Source of the DNA: Forficula auricularia
Taxonomy: Eukaryota > Arthropoda > Insecta > Dermaptera > Forficulidae
NCBI GenBank assembly: GCA_024734495.1
Contig: JALMQS010000891.1
Location: 310,001-374,000, forward strand
DNA: 64,000 nucleotides
Direction: 5' to 3'
Shown here: positions 33,534-47,000 of the stretch, piece after piece
How the letters are laid out: every line of letters starts with the position of its first letter
Numbering within the stretch: the stretch's first letter is position 1
Made by a program: the position numbers and the translations under genes
Notes under the pieces: generated by a model
Databases searched by the model: none
What the model saw: the letters and a program-made list of their open reading frames with translations, nothing else
What the model was told of the DNA's origin: nothing

Positions 33534-34325
33534 TTATACCATTTTTCTCAAGAGAGCGTTGATTTTATCCTCTCTGTTACCAAAATCACCTCCCTCTACA
33601 TAATGGTTGCCCTTCTTTCTCCATCCGCCTGTGGGTGTGTTCAATTTAAACGGCCAGAGGAAATTGCTGGCGTATTTGAACCTGGGCCCGACTGTGATGA
33701 TCTCGTGGATCAAATCCTCCACGCAGATGAGGGCGCTCTTTTTCAAGCCCTTCTCGACGATCTCGTTGGATGTAATCGGAATGCGTTGACCGCGTACTTT
33801 GGCGTATCCTCGTTTGTAGATGAGTTCTCGGACGCTTTTTAAATTCGGGATTCCCCAGGTGACGTATGGCTCGCAAATACGAAGCATGTTAATCGTGGCT
33901 TTGTTCAGCCGAATAAACACGCCGTTGTTGATTTGCTTCAAACGAAACAATTGAAGGACTTTGCGTACTTTGGGGGCGATTTTGTTAATACCGCGAATTC
34001 GGATAACAAACGCCAATTTCGGCTCAGCTTGAATATAATAATTATTCAATTTCTTGGCTGTGCGTGCCTTGGTGATTTCTTTTAATTTAAGTTTTTCATA
34101 TTCTTTCGAATATTGTTCGGATTTTTTAAAGATCAATTTTCGCTTACGATAATGGGCGATTGTTTTTGCGGCCAGGGTCTTTTTTAATTTGAGTTTCGCA
34201 GCCAGGCGATGCTTTCTGCGTTTCAACAGCGACTCGGGCACGGCTGGCAGCTTCTTGCTCTTCTCAGCCTGCAATTTTTTCACGGGCGATTTCTTAACAG
34301 GCGATTCTGTTTTAGCGTCAGCCAT
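33534..34325 (-). CDS. RpL7: 60S ribosomal protein L7 (uL30)
   Basis: An intact 263-codon ORF. It has a basic N-terminal extension (about residues 1-90, rich in Lys/Arg), then the uL30 core beginning [20 protein letters not shown] at about residue 103 and continuing [18 protein letters not shown]. The C-terminal block [20 protein letters not shown] is nearly invariant in animal RPL7, which is usually about 250 residues. The protein is a structural part of the large ribosomal subunit. The coding region has no intron here. The ATG is preceded by CAAAA after a 5'UTR splice acceptor. No frame damage, so a functional gene is likely and a processed pseudogene unlikely, given the 5'UTR intron. It is divergent with NDUFA9. 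Confidence 0.97.
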   Translation of the reverse strand: MADAKTESPVKKSPVKKLQAEKSKKLPAVPESLLKRRKHRLAAKLKLKKTLAAKTIAHYRKRKLIFKKSEQYSKEYEKLKLKEITKARTAKKLNNYYIQAEPKLAFVIRIRGINKIAPKVRKVLQLFRLKQINNGVFIRLNKATINMLRICEPYVTWGIPNLKSVRELIYKRGYAKVRGQRIPITSNEIVEKGLKKSALICVEDLIHEIITVGPRFKYASNFLWPFKLNTPTGGWRKKGNHYVEGGDFGNREDKINALLRKMV

Positions 34326-34330
34326 TTTTG

Positions 34331-34410
34331 CTAAAAAATTATAATCACTATTAATATTTAGAAATTAAAATAAATGCAATTAATAATAAATAATAATGGA
34401 AAACATTTAC
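34331..34410 (-). other. RpL7 5'UTR intron
   Basis: Minus strand: donor GTAAATG at 34410-34404 after ACACGTGTTAG; acceptor AATTTTTTAG ending at 34331, five nt before the ATG. Length 80 nt, AT-rich, as usual for insect introns. Confidence 0.75.
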
Positions 34411-34445
34411 CTAACACGTGTATGATGTCTATAAAGGAACAATCT

Positions 34446-34458
34446 AAAAAGAAATAGG
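34446..34458 (-). promoter_or_regulatory. Candidate TOP transcription start of RpL7
   Basis: CCTATTTCTTTTT on the minus strand, just upstream of the 5'UTR exon. Pyrimidine tracts of this kind start most animal ribosomal protein mRNAs and confer TOR-dependent translation. Exact start not provable from sequence. Confidence 0.55.
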
Positions 34459-35012
34459 TCACGCGCCACCAGAGTTCACCACAAGCGCACTTCCCTTATT
34501 TATATTCGGCTAACTTCACAACTATTCAATTATTTATTTGAAATTAAACTAATAACTAATTAATCTCATAATTAAGCTCACAAATAAATAAATATATTAC
34601 AATTAAAAATATTAATCCATTAAAATGAAAAAATGCGTTATTATTTAAAATATATTAAATAAATATTTTGCAATTAAAAAATAATAAATTATTTATAGCA
34701 TATATTAAAATTTTTATTATATAATAAACAAGTCTTATTTTATTTTTATAATATGCAAAAGAAATATAATTGTTTCTTTGTAATTACTATCATTAAATTT
34801 TTTTAGAAAAATAGCGGTAAAATCAAAACAATAAAGTTAACATTTTCAATCTACTAAAAATAAATAAATATGCTAAGAATATAATCATAACAATTTAATT
34901 TTAATTATTCTTTTTTTTTAGGTCTTTTAATGTAAAATTTTAAACGATAAATACATAAAAAAGAGAATTAATTGTGAGCGAAATCGGCGCATGCGCAGTC
35001 GGCCATTAAATC
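34459..35012. promoter_or_regulatory. Shared divergent promoter of RpL7 and NDUFA9
   Basis: About 555 bp between the RpL7 TOP start and the NDUFA9 ATG, mostly AT-rich and free of transposons, unlike all surrounding non-coding DNA. A GC-rich patch (34978-35010) holds the NRF-1-like palindrome. Confidence 0.6.
34987..34996. promoter_or_regulatory. NRF-1/Ewg-type site GCGCATGCGC
   Basis: A perfect 10-bp palindrome GCGCATGCGC, 16 nt before the NDUFA9 start codon. This is the core of the NRF-1 consensus (Erect wing in flies), which regulates many nuclear genes for mitochondrial proteins. Confidence 0.6.
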
Positions 35013-35052
35013 ATGTCGGCCATGGCTCTTCAAATTTCATTTCAAATTGCCA
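35013..35052 (+). CDS. NDUFA9: NDUFA9 exon 1 (start and presequence)
   Basis: ATG then [13 protein letters not shown], an amphipathic start, cut by donor A|GTGAGT in phase 1. The second ATG is in frame. The assignment rests on phase fit with exon 2 and the NRF-1 site; it is 4.6 kb from exon 2. Confidence 0.65.
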
Positions 35053-38000
35053 GTGAGTTAAAACTATTAATATTTTAATCTCATTAACAAAATATTTATT
35101 ACCTTTAAAAAAATCAATTAATTAATTAATTTATTTATGAATTAAAAACAAATTTAATTTTTTATAACTATTAAATAAATAAATATCATATTTTTCTATC
35201 TGTTTTTTAAAAAATAAAAATAAAATAATTTTAAATTTTACTTTAAAATACATTTTCTTTGTTTTAATTAATTAGGAAATGTTGTCAATATATTAATATT
35301 TATTCTGACAAAAAATATTATTATATAATTAAAATAATCCCCAGCACTTTTCCCCTAGAATAGGTTAAATTCATGACAGTTTAGAAAAATATAAAATCTC
35401 CTTTAAATGATTTTTCCATATTTTAAAGTTACATTTTTTATTATTGATATTCTACTATAGAAATAAATTTTAAAAATTTTAATGATTATTTTGTTTATAA
35501 ATATATATATATATAAAAAAACAATCTGAAAACCTTTATTTAAAGTCTAAACTGAGGGGTGAACCGCGATTGGAATTAGTTGTACATCGTCTTTGGAATT
35601 ACTTGGAATTCATTAGATAATCTATTGTCATCTACTTGGAAATTAAAGTGGAAGTAGGTGTACATGATTTTAGGTCGCGGTTCACCCCTCGTTTAAAGTC
35701 GAAACGTTACGGGAGAAATTCTCCCTTTATCAATGGAGATTTTAAGAAAGTTGGGGAAAAAATAGTTCCGTTAAAGTAAAGCAACTATAAACAAATATTT
35801 TGATAGTAGACATTGATCCATATACTCTGGGGATGAAATTACCTTGAATAAAGATAAAAAATAATACTGTAGACTCCCGAAAACTCGGCCTAATCTGGAC
35901 CGAAGGCTACCCTGTTATCGGGATTAAAAAAGAATAAGTACGAGTGTTTCTTCAGAAAATACAGTTCTGTACTTGTATCTATTGTTTGCTTGAGAATACA
36001 AAACAGAATAAACTGCCCAAATACTCTTAAACAAAGAAAAAGTATATTTATAATTTTCTCATTAATTATTAAAGAATAATTAACGAGAATTGTTTTTGAT
36101 CGCGCTTTTTAAACAAAATATATATCGCGAGACTACTGCTGGTTGAAGCTATTGGAGTCTGCTGAGTCTTAAGTCTGGACCAAGAGAGAATGAAAAAGAT
36201 GTGATCCGTTTGACTATAATCCAGCATCATTTTCGAGTTTAGCCCGCATGATGCTTTTTATATCAAACACTGATATGGATCACCAAATGAATTTGAAATC
36301 TGAGATGTTATATATTCAATCTCCCAGTCCAAGCCTGCTAGATCTGTTAACACATATGTTAGGTGTTTGCCATTAATTAATCAACTGCTTTCGATTCTCT
36401 ATCGAATCAAATACAGGAAACATACGATTAATTAATGGCAAACACCTAACATACGTGTTAACAGATTAAGCGCGCTGGACTGGGGGATTGAATATATAAC
36501 ATCTCAGATTTCAAATTCATTTAGTGGTCCATATCAATGTTTGATATGAAAAGTGTCATGCGGGCTAAACGCGAAAATGATGCTGGATTATAGCCAAATG
36601 CTTAAGAATGCTTAAGAAAAAAGGCGATTCTTCCAACATAAAAAACTATCGACCCATAGCAATCACTTCTGTCTTATCCAAAAGGGGTGCATCCAAGCAT
36701 TCTCTTGCTACACTGGATGCAATTCAGAAGCGAGCAATTAAACTAATAGGGGACCCGGCTCTAACCAACTCACTCGACTCCCTGGCTCACCGAAGAACCA
36801 TTTCTGCCCTTTCCCTGTACTACAGATACTATCACGGTGTCTGTTCAGTCGAGCTGAAATCACTTATCCCCCCTAATGCCCTCTTTACGAGAAACACACG
36901 GTTTTCTAACGCTCAGCACCCCTTCGCTGTCAAATTGGATAAAAGTCGAACAAGCGCTTTCGCCAACTCTTTTATCCCTATGACCTCCAGAGACTGGAAT
37001 TCGCTCCCTGCCACCATCTTTCCCGCGACTTATAACCTTCAGCTATTTAAGACCCGTATCCACAGATACCTTCGACCTCCGCCCAACCCATTAAATTCTT
37101 TCTTCTTCTTTTCACGATGGAGGGGCCAACCCAGGCCTTTAGGGGTTGCACCTTTTTGGTGTAACTCCTTCTCTCATCATTATCATTAAAAAAAATGGAT
37201 CACATCTTTTTCATTCTCTCTTGGTCCAGACTTAAGACTCATCAGACTCCAATAGCTTCAACCAGCAGTAGTCTCGCGATATATATCTTGTTTAAAAAGC
37301 GCGATCAAAAACAATTCTCGTTAATTATTCTTTAATATATTAATGAGAAAATTATAAATATATTTAACTTCTATTGCATATAATATTTATTTACTTTTAA
37401 CTTTATTAAAGATGTTTCACCTTGCCACTAAAACCACAATCTCTATTAATTATATTTAACTTCATTATTTCAAGTTAGAAATATATAAATTTGGATATTA
37501 TTTTCACTTAAAATTTGACAAAAATCACCTGCTTTCGATTCTCTATCGAATCAAATACAGGAAACATACGATTAAAGGAAAATTAGGGTAGGTACTTATT
37601 TTATGAAGGCATAGAGCCTTACTACATGAAAAAGGGTTTTTTCGCCCTGCCAGGTTATCTGGATTGCCAAGTTTTCGCGACTCATACTGTATAAGTTAAT
37701 TTTTTGTTTTTGAAATTATTACAATTGAAGATCTTATTGTAATAACATGACTAGTCATGTAATTTTTAATAAAGCATTTTGTTTGTAAAAATATACCTAT
37801 TTCATTCTTTGCCTTTTATTAAGGTGACCAACTTTTTTACAATGAAAAAGAAGACACAAATTAATTGAAGAAAAACCAGACTGGCCATCGCAATACTTCT
37901 CCATTATATTCCATAGAATATAAATGTGAAAGTAAACTTCATGAATAAAAGAAACATTTTATTCATTGCAACAATAAATAAATAGATAAATCTTTGAAGG

Positions 38001-41000
38001 AGACAATAAGAGTGTGTCTTCTACTGGAATTATAAATTTTATTTATAACGAGACTATAGTTTCGAGGGCTTTGTCCTCTTCATCAGACTATCATCAGGAA
38101 ATTCCTGTGAATCAATTGTAATAGACTGATGAAGATGGCAAAGCCCTCGAAACTATAGTCTCGTTAAAAATAAAATTTATAATTTATTTTCACTTAATAT
38201 CTGACAAAAATCACCTGAATTCGATTCACGATTGAATCAAATATAGGAAACTTATGATTAATTAATAGCCAACACCTAATACACGTGTTAACAGATCGAG
38301 CGCGCTGGCCTGGGGGATTGAATATATAACATCTCAGATTACAAATCCATTTGGTGATCCATATCAGTGTTTGGTATAAAGGCGTCATGCGGATAATCGC
38401 GAAATGATGCTGGATCATAGCTAAATGGATCACATCTTTCTTAAAGATAAGAGTAAATAAATATTATATTTAATATTGATTTACTATGAGTTAAGGATTC
38501 TAGGTCACTTATTTCACATTAAAATTAAAAGAAATTTTTTTTTCTTTTTCAATATATATATATTTCGGCTATCAACCCATCTTCAGGAAGTACAGAAAGT
38601 AACTAATTCAACTTATTGAATAACAGGTTATATATATGTTTATTGAACAGAGGGTTATATTATATATTATATTTGATATTGATTTACTATGAGTTAAGGA
38701 TACTAGGTCACTTATTTCACATTAAAATTAATTGACCTATTAATATCTAAGCCAAAAATTTATTCCCAACCTAGAGACACAAGTCAATGAACTTACTAAC
38801 TTTTCTTTTATCTAAACATACCTATGTCAACAAACGCCAACCTTATATTTTCACTTAACAATAGCCTAAGAGAAAGTGTCCTTTTTAAAATAATTCAAAT
38901 ATTCTTTCCCTCTGTTCAATAAACATATATATAACCTGTTATTCAATAAGTTGAATTAGTTACTTTCTGTACTTCCTGAAGATGGGTTGATAGCCCGAAA
39001 TATATATATCGAAAAAGAAAAAAAAATTTTATATCTTTTAATTTTTTAATTTTAATGTGAAATAAGTGACCTAGCATCCTTAACTCATAGTAAATCAATA
39101 TTAAATATAATATTTATTTACTCTTATCTTTATTAAAGATGTTTCACCTTGCACCAACACCACAATCTCTACTAATTATCACACCTTTTTCTTTCTCTCT
39201 TGGTCCAGACTTAAGATTCAGCAGACTCCAATAGCCTCATTCAGCAGAAGTTCGCGATATATATATCTTGTTTAAAAGCGCAATCAAAAACAATTCACTT
39301 TAATATGTTAATTATTCTTTAATTTATTAATTAGAAAATTATTTAAATTCATTATTCCAAACATAGCTGTTATGAATCTAAAAAAGTATACATTAAAAAT
39401 AGTTACAACCAAAATTTCTTGATATTTAATTTTATAGATGATTTTTTTAAAACTTAAAACCCTCTTATGTTTTCAATTTTGTTACTTATATCATGTTATT
39501 GCAATAAGTTCTTGAATTTTATTATAAGATATTTACTATAAATATCACACAATACAATTTTAATTACATTAAAAAAATTGATGATTATGAACAAATTTTA
39601 TAAATATTTTTAAAATAAATTGTTTTTATTGCCAAGAATCAGGCCAATGTAGCTGCAGCTTCGGTGGGTTATTTGCATACTGCATCCTATAGTACAGATG
39701 TTCGGGTCATTCGAAATCCTTCTCTATCCAGTTTGAAACGCGGCACAGGAGGCCGTAGCAGTTTCAATGGAATTGTTGCCACCGTTTTTGGAAACACAGG
39801 ATTTCTTGGTCGATATGTTTGTAATAAACTTGGAAAAATTGGAACACAAGTATAAAAACATTTCTTTTATTTTAACATTAATTATTAAAGAGAAATTCAT
39901 TTGGATTATTTTTAATTATACACTCAGCGGCAAAATTAACCCTCCACCTAAGTTTTATTAAATATTTTACAATTAAACCAATGTTCACTTAATTTATTTA
40001 TTACATTCAATTTCTAGGATCATAAAAGATTAAAAAATCATAATTTAAACAAGAATATTTATTTTTATATAAAAATCATCATCATCATTGAGTATACAGT
40101 CCTAAGACTGGTTTGATGCAACAATCCGTCTCCACTCGACTCTGTCCCCCGCCAGCTGTTTGACCTCTCTAAATGTCTGGCATCCCATATCCCCAATTAT
40201 TTGGTTGAAATATTCTAATCTGGGTCTTCCCCTTCCCCTTTTCTTTCCCACCTCCCCCTCCAAGATATCCCTAAGCAGTCCCCCATGTCTCAGTGTGTGC
40301 CCCATCATCTGACCTCTTCTCTTCTTCAGACTCTTCCACAAGGTTCTTCTTTCTCCGATTCTTCCAAGAACTTCTTCATTTGTAATTTTATCCATCCATT
40401 TGATATTCATCATTCTTCTGTAGCACCACATTTCGAAAGCCTCTAATCTCTTTCTCTCCGCTTTTCTAATTGTCCAGGTTTCACACCCGTACATGGCTAT
40501 GCTCCATACATATGTCTTCAATAGCAACTTCCTGTTTTCTAAGCTGATTGAGGAGGAGCATAGTAGTTTTTGTTTTGAATTAAACCCCCATTTTTGCTTG
40601 GGCAATTCTTGATTTAATTTCGTTTTCGCTCCTCCCATCCCATGTTATTTTACTTTCTAGGTAGCGGCATTCCTTAACTCCTTCTAGGTTATATAAAAAA
40701 TTAGTACTTTTTACATGAAAGTCATTTTTGCATCAGCCCTTAATTTTTCAAATTTATTTATTGAATTTAACATTTTAATAACATGTGTTGCCTCCTCTGG
40801 CTTTAATGACCTCCTGTAAGCGATTGAGAATACTATCGATAATGTTTTTGATATAGGCTTGTTGGATGTTATTCCACTCCTCCAAAACAGCCGGGGTGCT
40901 TCGTGTGCCTCGAACTACTGTGAGAGGTGCAGTCAGAAAGTTTCGGGAGACCAATTCCTATACGAGAAGACCTGGCCAAGGCCGAAAAAGGTGCACTAGA

Positions 41001-44000
41001 GCTTGGAATGATCGTTTTATGGTGAGCAACGAAATCTCTTTATTTCAGCTTCTGAGATACGTAGTCAATTAAAAGAAGTAAGAAATGTTACAGTTAGCTT
41101 AAGAACAGTTAGAAGAAGGCTGGCAGAAAGAAATATAAAAGCTTTCAGGCCTGTTCGAACCCCTCAACTTCTCGCTCAACACAGAAGAGAGCGACTTCCT
41201 TTCACTCGTGAACATGCCGATGGGACAATGCATCAATGGAGTAATGTTCTCTTCTCGGAAGAAACCAGAATATCATTAATTGGTCCAGATTGTCGTCACC
41301 GAGTGTATCGACATCCTACGAAAGGTTTTCACCAAGTACCATACTGGAAACGGTTGGTTTTCAATTATGCTGTGGGGGGTACTTACGTATTAACGCCACC
41401 GCATCTGTAGCTGCTACAGATTTGGCGGTTTTTAAGCGCCGCTACTGACGACGGATTCTTTTAGAAAATGAATATTAATTAAAAAATAATTAGTAAATAC
41501 CCAAAAAAATTCGAATATGTAAAAGTCGTTGCCGGTTCGGTTAAGATATATTCAGTTCGGCTCACCAACCTAATCGCCTAAAAACAAACCCGTAATGAAG
41601 TTATACGAGCCGAACTGAATATATCTTAACCGAACCTTCCAAAGTTTTCCCATTTTAGAACCGAACTTATGAAAAGTTCTAAAAGTCAAAATTGTCAACG
41701 CCCACTGGCGCTCACTTGTGACTATTTGAGACATCACAGTCTATAAACTCAATTTCACTTCAAATTTGTAGTTTAAAATTTTATTTGTAGCTGCGGTGGC
41801 ATTAATACGTAAGTACCCTGTGTGGTTTCTTATGAAGCACGCACGGAGTTAGTGATTTTAGAAAGCTTTTATATTTCTTTCTGCTAGCCTTTTTCTAACT
41901 ATTCTCAAGCTCAATGTAACATTTCTTACTTCTTTTAATTGACTACGTATCTCAGAAGCTGAAATAAAGAGATTTCGTTGCTCACCATAAAACGATCATT
42001 CCGAGCTCTAGTGCACCTTTTTCGGCCTTGGCCAGGTCTTCTCGTATAGGAATTGGTCTCCCGAAACCGTCTGACTGCACCACTCACAGTAGTTCGAGGC
42101 ACACGAAGCACCCCGGCTGTTTTGGAGGAGTGGAATAACATCCAACAAGCCTATATCAAAAACATTATCGATGGTATTCCCAATCGCTTACAGGAGGTCA
42201 TTAAAGCAAGAGGAGCCAACACATGTTATTAAAATGTTAAATTCAATAAATAAATTTGAAAAATTAAGGGCTGATGCAAAAATGACTTTCATGTAAAAAG
42301 TGCTAATTTTTTATATAAAAATAAATATTCTTGTTTAAATTATGATTTTTTAATCTTTTGTGATCCTAGAAATTGAATGTAATAAATAAATTAAGTGAAC
42401 ATTTATTTAATTGTTAAATATGTAATAAAACTTAGGTGGGCGGTTAATTGTGCTGCTGAGTATATAATAAATATAGCTAATATTTGCCATTAACCGTTAC
42501 ATAAAAAATCTATAAAAAATGAGTTGGAATCGCAGTTTTCAGTTTTAGAAACAGTCTGAAAATTGCAGATTGGCCCTTTTTCCCCAACATCATCCATATA
42601 ATGTGTATGTGGTGTGTAAAAAATATAAGAAAATAAAAATTATAAAAAATATACAATAAGGGGGCATGTCTATTAGTATACTCAAGTGTTGTGCATAAAT
42701 CATGCATGATTTTCTTATTATTAATCATTCAAATACTTTTTTTTTAACTTATTAATTAATTTATTTATTTTTTCTAGCTTATTTTGCCATATCGATGCGA
42801 TGAATATGATGTTCTTCGGCTGAAATTGGTGGGCGATCTTGGCCAAGTACTTTTTAATCAAATCGACCCACGAGATGATGCGGCAATACGCGACTCGATG
42901 AAATATTCCAATTGTGTTATTAATTTAATTGGACGTGATTGGGAAACAAAAAATTATTCATATCACGATGTCCATGTCGATTTACCTAAACGGATAGCCC
43001 AAGCTGCAAAAGATCTAGGCATTCCGAAATTGATCCATGTCTCGCATTTAAATGCCAGTCCTAATCCAGAGGTAACTTAATAATAATTATAATCTAATCT
43101 TCTTCTTATTCTTATTGTTAGGCCAAAAGCCTGTTTACTCCAGAGCGTCTTTCCATCGTTTTCTTGGACGGCCCCGTCTTCTTTTCCCGGTAGGGATGTT
43201 GTCATGTACCTTCCTCACCATCCGGTCTTCATTCATTCGCAATACGTGTGCCCTCCATTCTGTTCTTCTCCTTTGGACCCATACGCTGACATTTTGTATA
43301 TTGCACTTTTCCCTAATATCTTCATTTTTGACCCTTTTGATCCTTGTTTTACCCGCAATTCTGCGTAGCGATTTCATCTCACAAACTTCCAATATTTTTC
43401 TTGTTTTTGCGGTGTCTGTTCTTGTTTCCGCCGCAAATGTCAAAATTGGTCGCACAACGGTCTTATAGATGCAAACTTTTGCTTCCGTTCCCAGAAACTT
43501 GTTTGACCAAACCGTTTCATTCAGGCATCCTGATATTTTGGACGCCTTAATAGATTGGAGCCTGACTTCCTCGCTAACACTTTCGGAGCTTGTAATCTGA
43601 ATGCCGAGATAATTGAAGGATGACACTTGCTCTACTATGGTGTTATAAAGTTGTAGCTTACAGCGTACTGGTTCTCTCGCTATTGTGAGAGTTTTCGTCT
43701 TTTTCGAGGATATCTTGAGTTGGAATTTTTCGCAGGAAAGTGCAAATTTATGTAAGAGTCGTTGGCGGTCGTTTTCGCCTTCCGCAACAAGAGCCGCGTC
43801 GTCTGCGTAGCACACAATATTGACATTCTCATCTCCCATTGAGTAGCCTTGGACATTTTTTAGGTCTTTTATTAATTCATTCATCATAAGGTTGAATAAA
43901 AATGGACTTAGTGAATCGCCTTGTCGAATTCTCTGGTTGACTGGGATCATTCCCTCCAGTTTCCCCTCTATTCTGATTCTTGCATTATTATTTTGATATA

Positions 44001-47000
44001 TTTCCTGGATTAATCTAATGAGGACCACTGGTGTTCCATGATCTTCCAAAATCTTCAGGACATGCTTCAGTTGGATCTTATCAAAAGCTTTTTCAATGTC
44101 AATGAAGCAGAAAAAGGCAGGTTTATTAAATTCCAAGGCTTTTTCAGCTAATTGCCTCACAACAAATACAGACAGCATCGATGCAAGAACGCCCGCGTCT
44201 AAATCCCTGTTGTCCTCTTCGAGATTTATTATTTTAGTAAGTTTCTTTGCAATAATAGACGTTGTGAGCTTTAGATGGGTATTGAGCAAGTTGATACCTC
44301 TATTAGTTTTCGGGGTTTCCCTTTTCTCCTTTTTTAAAAATTGGGATAACTATATTAGTTTTCCATTCTTCTGGTATCTTACAGAGGGTGAATATTTGTT
44401 TTAATAATATGATGATTTCTTTCCATAATTTAGGACCACCATATTTGATCATCTCATTAGTTATACCATCTTCGCCTGGAGTTTTGCGATTTTTTAATAT
44501 CTGGATTGATTCTATAATTTCTATTTCTTTTAATTCTGGCTGAGGGATACTACTTTCAAAATTTCTTATTTCCTCCGTTGTTCCGGCATAGAGAAGTTTA
44601 AAGTAGTCAATCCACTTATCTTTATCTATATTATTGTTAATTGAAATATATTCTAAGGTTTCCTTCTTCTGGTTTCGGATCATTCCCCAAATTCTTTTTT
44701 GCTGACCATAAAAATCTCTTTCCAAGTTTTTTGTATATTCCTCCCAGAAGTCACGTTTTATTTGCCTTATCTTTAGATTGACCTCATTTCTTATAACTTT
44801 ATAAATATTATAGGACTCTGGTGTTCTGGTGCTTTTGAATTGAATGAAGGCCTTTCTCTTATATTCTGCAAGCGTTGCTATTTCTTCACTGAACCACGGT
44901 GTTTTCCTATTCGTTTGCGGAGGGATCTTGATCATTCTTGTGCCTAAGGCCTCTTTTCCGGCGTTCATGATATTGGTTTTAAGTTTGTGCCAATTGTCGT
45001 TCACGTCATTTTCTTGATCTAAATGATTTCTATGTATAATTGCTTCTAATCGGGTTTTATATAGAAGTTTTATACTATCTAATATAATCTAATCTAATTT
45101 AATATAATAATCTCGTTTATAGTTGTATAAACGCTTGTTAGATTTTTATTTAAAAAGTTAGTCCCAAACAAGGAATGAATTTTTATTACAGAATGCATTT
45201 TGGAATTTATCATCCTATTTTTTTAATGAAATTTTTCTATAAGTAGTGGGTACCATATTTTTAGACTACTTTTTTGTTTTTGTTATAAAATTCTTCTAGA
45301 ACTTAAGTGACTTAATTTTTAAATTATTTTTAAATTGAAAGGTTTTTTTAGTCGCAAACTAATAAAAGACAATAATTTAATTTAATTATTATTATTTATT
45401 TTATTAATTCACTAAACAGTTTCGGTCACCACTGGTTGACCATCTTCAGTAATAAATTTCATTCAAGATCCGATATATGAATGATATAAATGTGTGAAAT
45501 ATCTTTGTTAAAACTCGAAAGTTTAGAATGATTTATGTATGCAAAGTGACACTTTCCTTATCTTGAACGAAATTTACTACTGAAGATGGTCAACCAGTGG
45601 TGACCGAAACTGTTTAGTGAATTAATAAAATTAATAATAATAATTAAATTAAATTATTGTCTTTTATTAGTTTGTGACTAAAAAAAACTTTCAATTTAAA
45701 AATACTTTTTTTTTTTTTTCAAAATTTCTCAAAAACTATTCTAATTATTTTGATAAAAACATTTAATTTAAGACAAGACTACATGTTCACAGCTTTTTTA
45801 CAAACTAAAGTACAGAAAATAAAAGTTACAATATTTTAATTAACAAGATATAAAATACCAATTATATCAAAAAATTAAATCTATATATCAGTGGCCTTCC
45901 GTGGGAATTTTTGTTATTGGGAAGCAATTTAAATCATAATAATATCAAAAATGATACGCTTGAAAAATACAATATTAATCTTATCTGTAAATTATTTTAG
46001 ATCAATTCATTTAAAATGATGTTAACTTTTATATGGCTAATGGTTTTACCTTCAAAATATATTAACGGCATTGAATTGAAACAATTTTGTTTTGCTGAGT
46101 GTAGCCGAGTTGTTGATTCATAAATGAAATCATTGAGGTTGTCCTCTGCTTGATGCAAATAAACATATACATTAGGGTGTTCCTTATTTTAGGTATTTTC
46201 GAATTTTTATGCTGCCCGAGGCTCATATGGTTCGAAATAAATAAAAGAAAATATCCCCCAAGTTTCAAGTCTATCTCAATTATAACCTGTGCCCCCAGCG
46301 ATGTAAGTTTCTCATCTAAATAACATGGGATTTTTGGCATTGAACGATCAATTTTTTATTTAGCTAAAGTAATGGTTCAACAAATTTGAAACTCTGTAGA
46401 CTTTATCCTTATAATAGTAGCTATCCTTCAGATTTTTAGCTAATATAATTGAACCCGTCATTTGGAAAAGGACACGAGTTACACTTATTTTCAAAATAGC
46501 TTTTTGGCGCCATTTTATATATTTATATCTGTATGATAAATAGTTTTTATAAATAAATAAACCTCACAAAAATAATATTATGTTTATTATTTATCTAACT
46601 TTATGTTCTATTTCTTTAGCACCCTAGACTTTTTTTATAAAAAAAACAATTTTTTGTTGATACTGAAAAGTTTTCATTTATGGACTTGTGCCCTTTTCGA
46701 AATGACGGGTTCAATTTTGGAGTCTATAACTTACTAACTCTAGATATAGCATTATTTTATCTAGCTGTAACTCCAAAATTTTAATATATAAAAATCTGTA
46801 AAAATTCTCAGGGAGAGCTAGTATTATAAGGATAAAGTATATTGAGTTTCAAATTTTTTGAACCATTACTTTGGCCGGAATAAAAAATTGATCGTTCAAT
46901 GCCAAAAACCCCATGTTATTTAGTTGGGAAACTTACATCGCTTTTTGACAAAAAATAAAATTGAGATAGAGACTTGAAACTGAGGAGATAATTTTTTTTA

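Larger units (their letters stand above)
37983..38185. mobile_element. Hammerhead foldback family F (copy 3)
   Basis: Ends GAAGGAGACAATAAGAG ... the right arm is truncated after TTAAAAATAAAATTT. Both cores present (38052-38086 minus, 38126-38160 plus). Confidence 0.8.
38440..39177. mobile_element. Hammerhead foldback family A (copy with both ribozymes)
   Basis: ATCACATCTTT (38429-38439) and ATCACACCTTT (39178-39188) flank it, an 11-bp duplication with one mismatch. The left end is truncated, the right module complete. A partial second family A arm is nested at 38656-38740. Inserted in a GATCGCGC-type element. Confidence 0.82.
39921..42461 (+). mobile_element. Tc1-like element with rearranged inverted halves (NDUFA9 intron 2)
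   Basis: Ends CACTCAGCGGCAAAATTAAC and GTTAATTGTGCTGCTGAGT with TA flanks. Beyond the TIR, long inverted arms continue (AGTTTTATTAAATATTTTAC, TTTCTAGGATCATAAAAGAT) and include the transposase N-terminus in both orientations. An RTE fragment and a GGTACTTACG foldback are nested inside. Confidence 0.85.
45337..45702. mobile_element. Hammerhead foldback family J, both ribozymes present
   Basis: Arms CTAATAAAAGACAATAATTT and complement; inner AATTCACTAAACAGTTTCGG on both sides; an asymmetric centre of about 130 bp. Confidence 0.82.

Noticed and set aside
33603..33876. ORFs overlapping RpL7 in other frames
   Set aside because: Shadows of the conserved RpL7 frame; no homology or codon signal of their own.
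43115..43550. Plus-strand ORFs opposite the RTE
   Set aside because: Antisense shadows of a clear reverse transcriptase frame.
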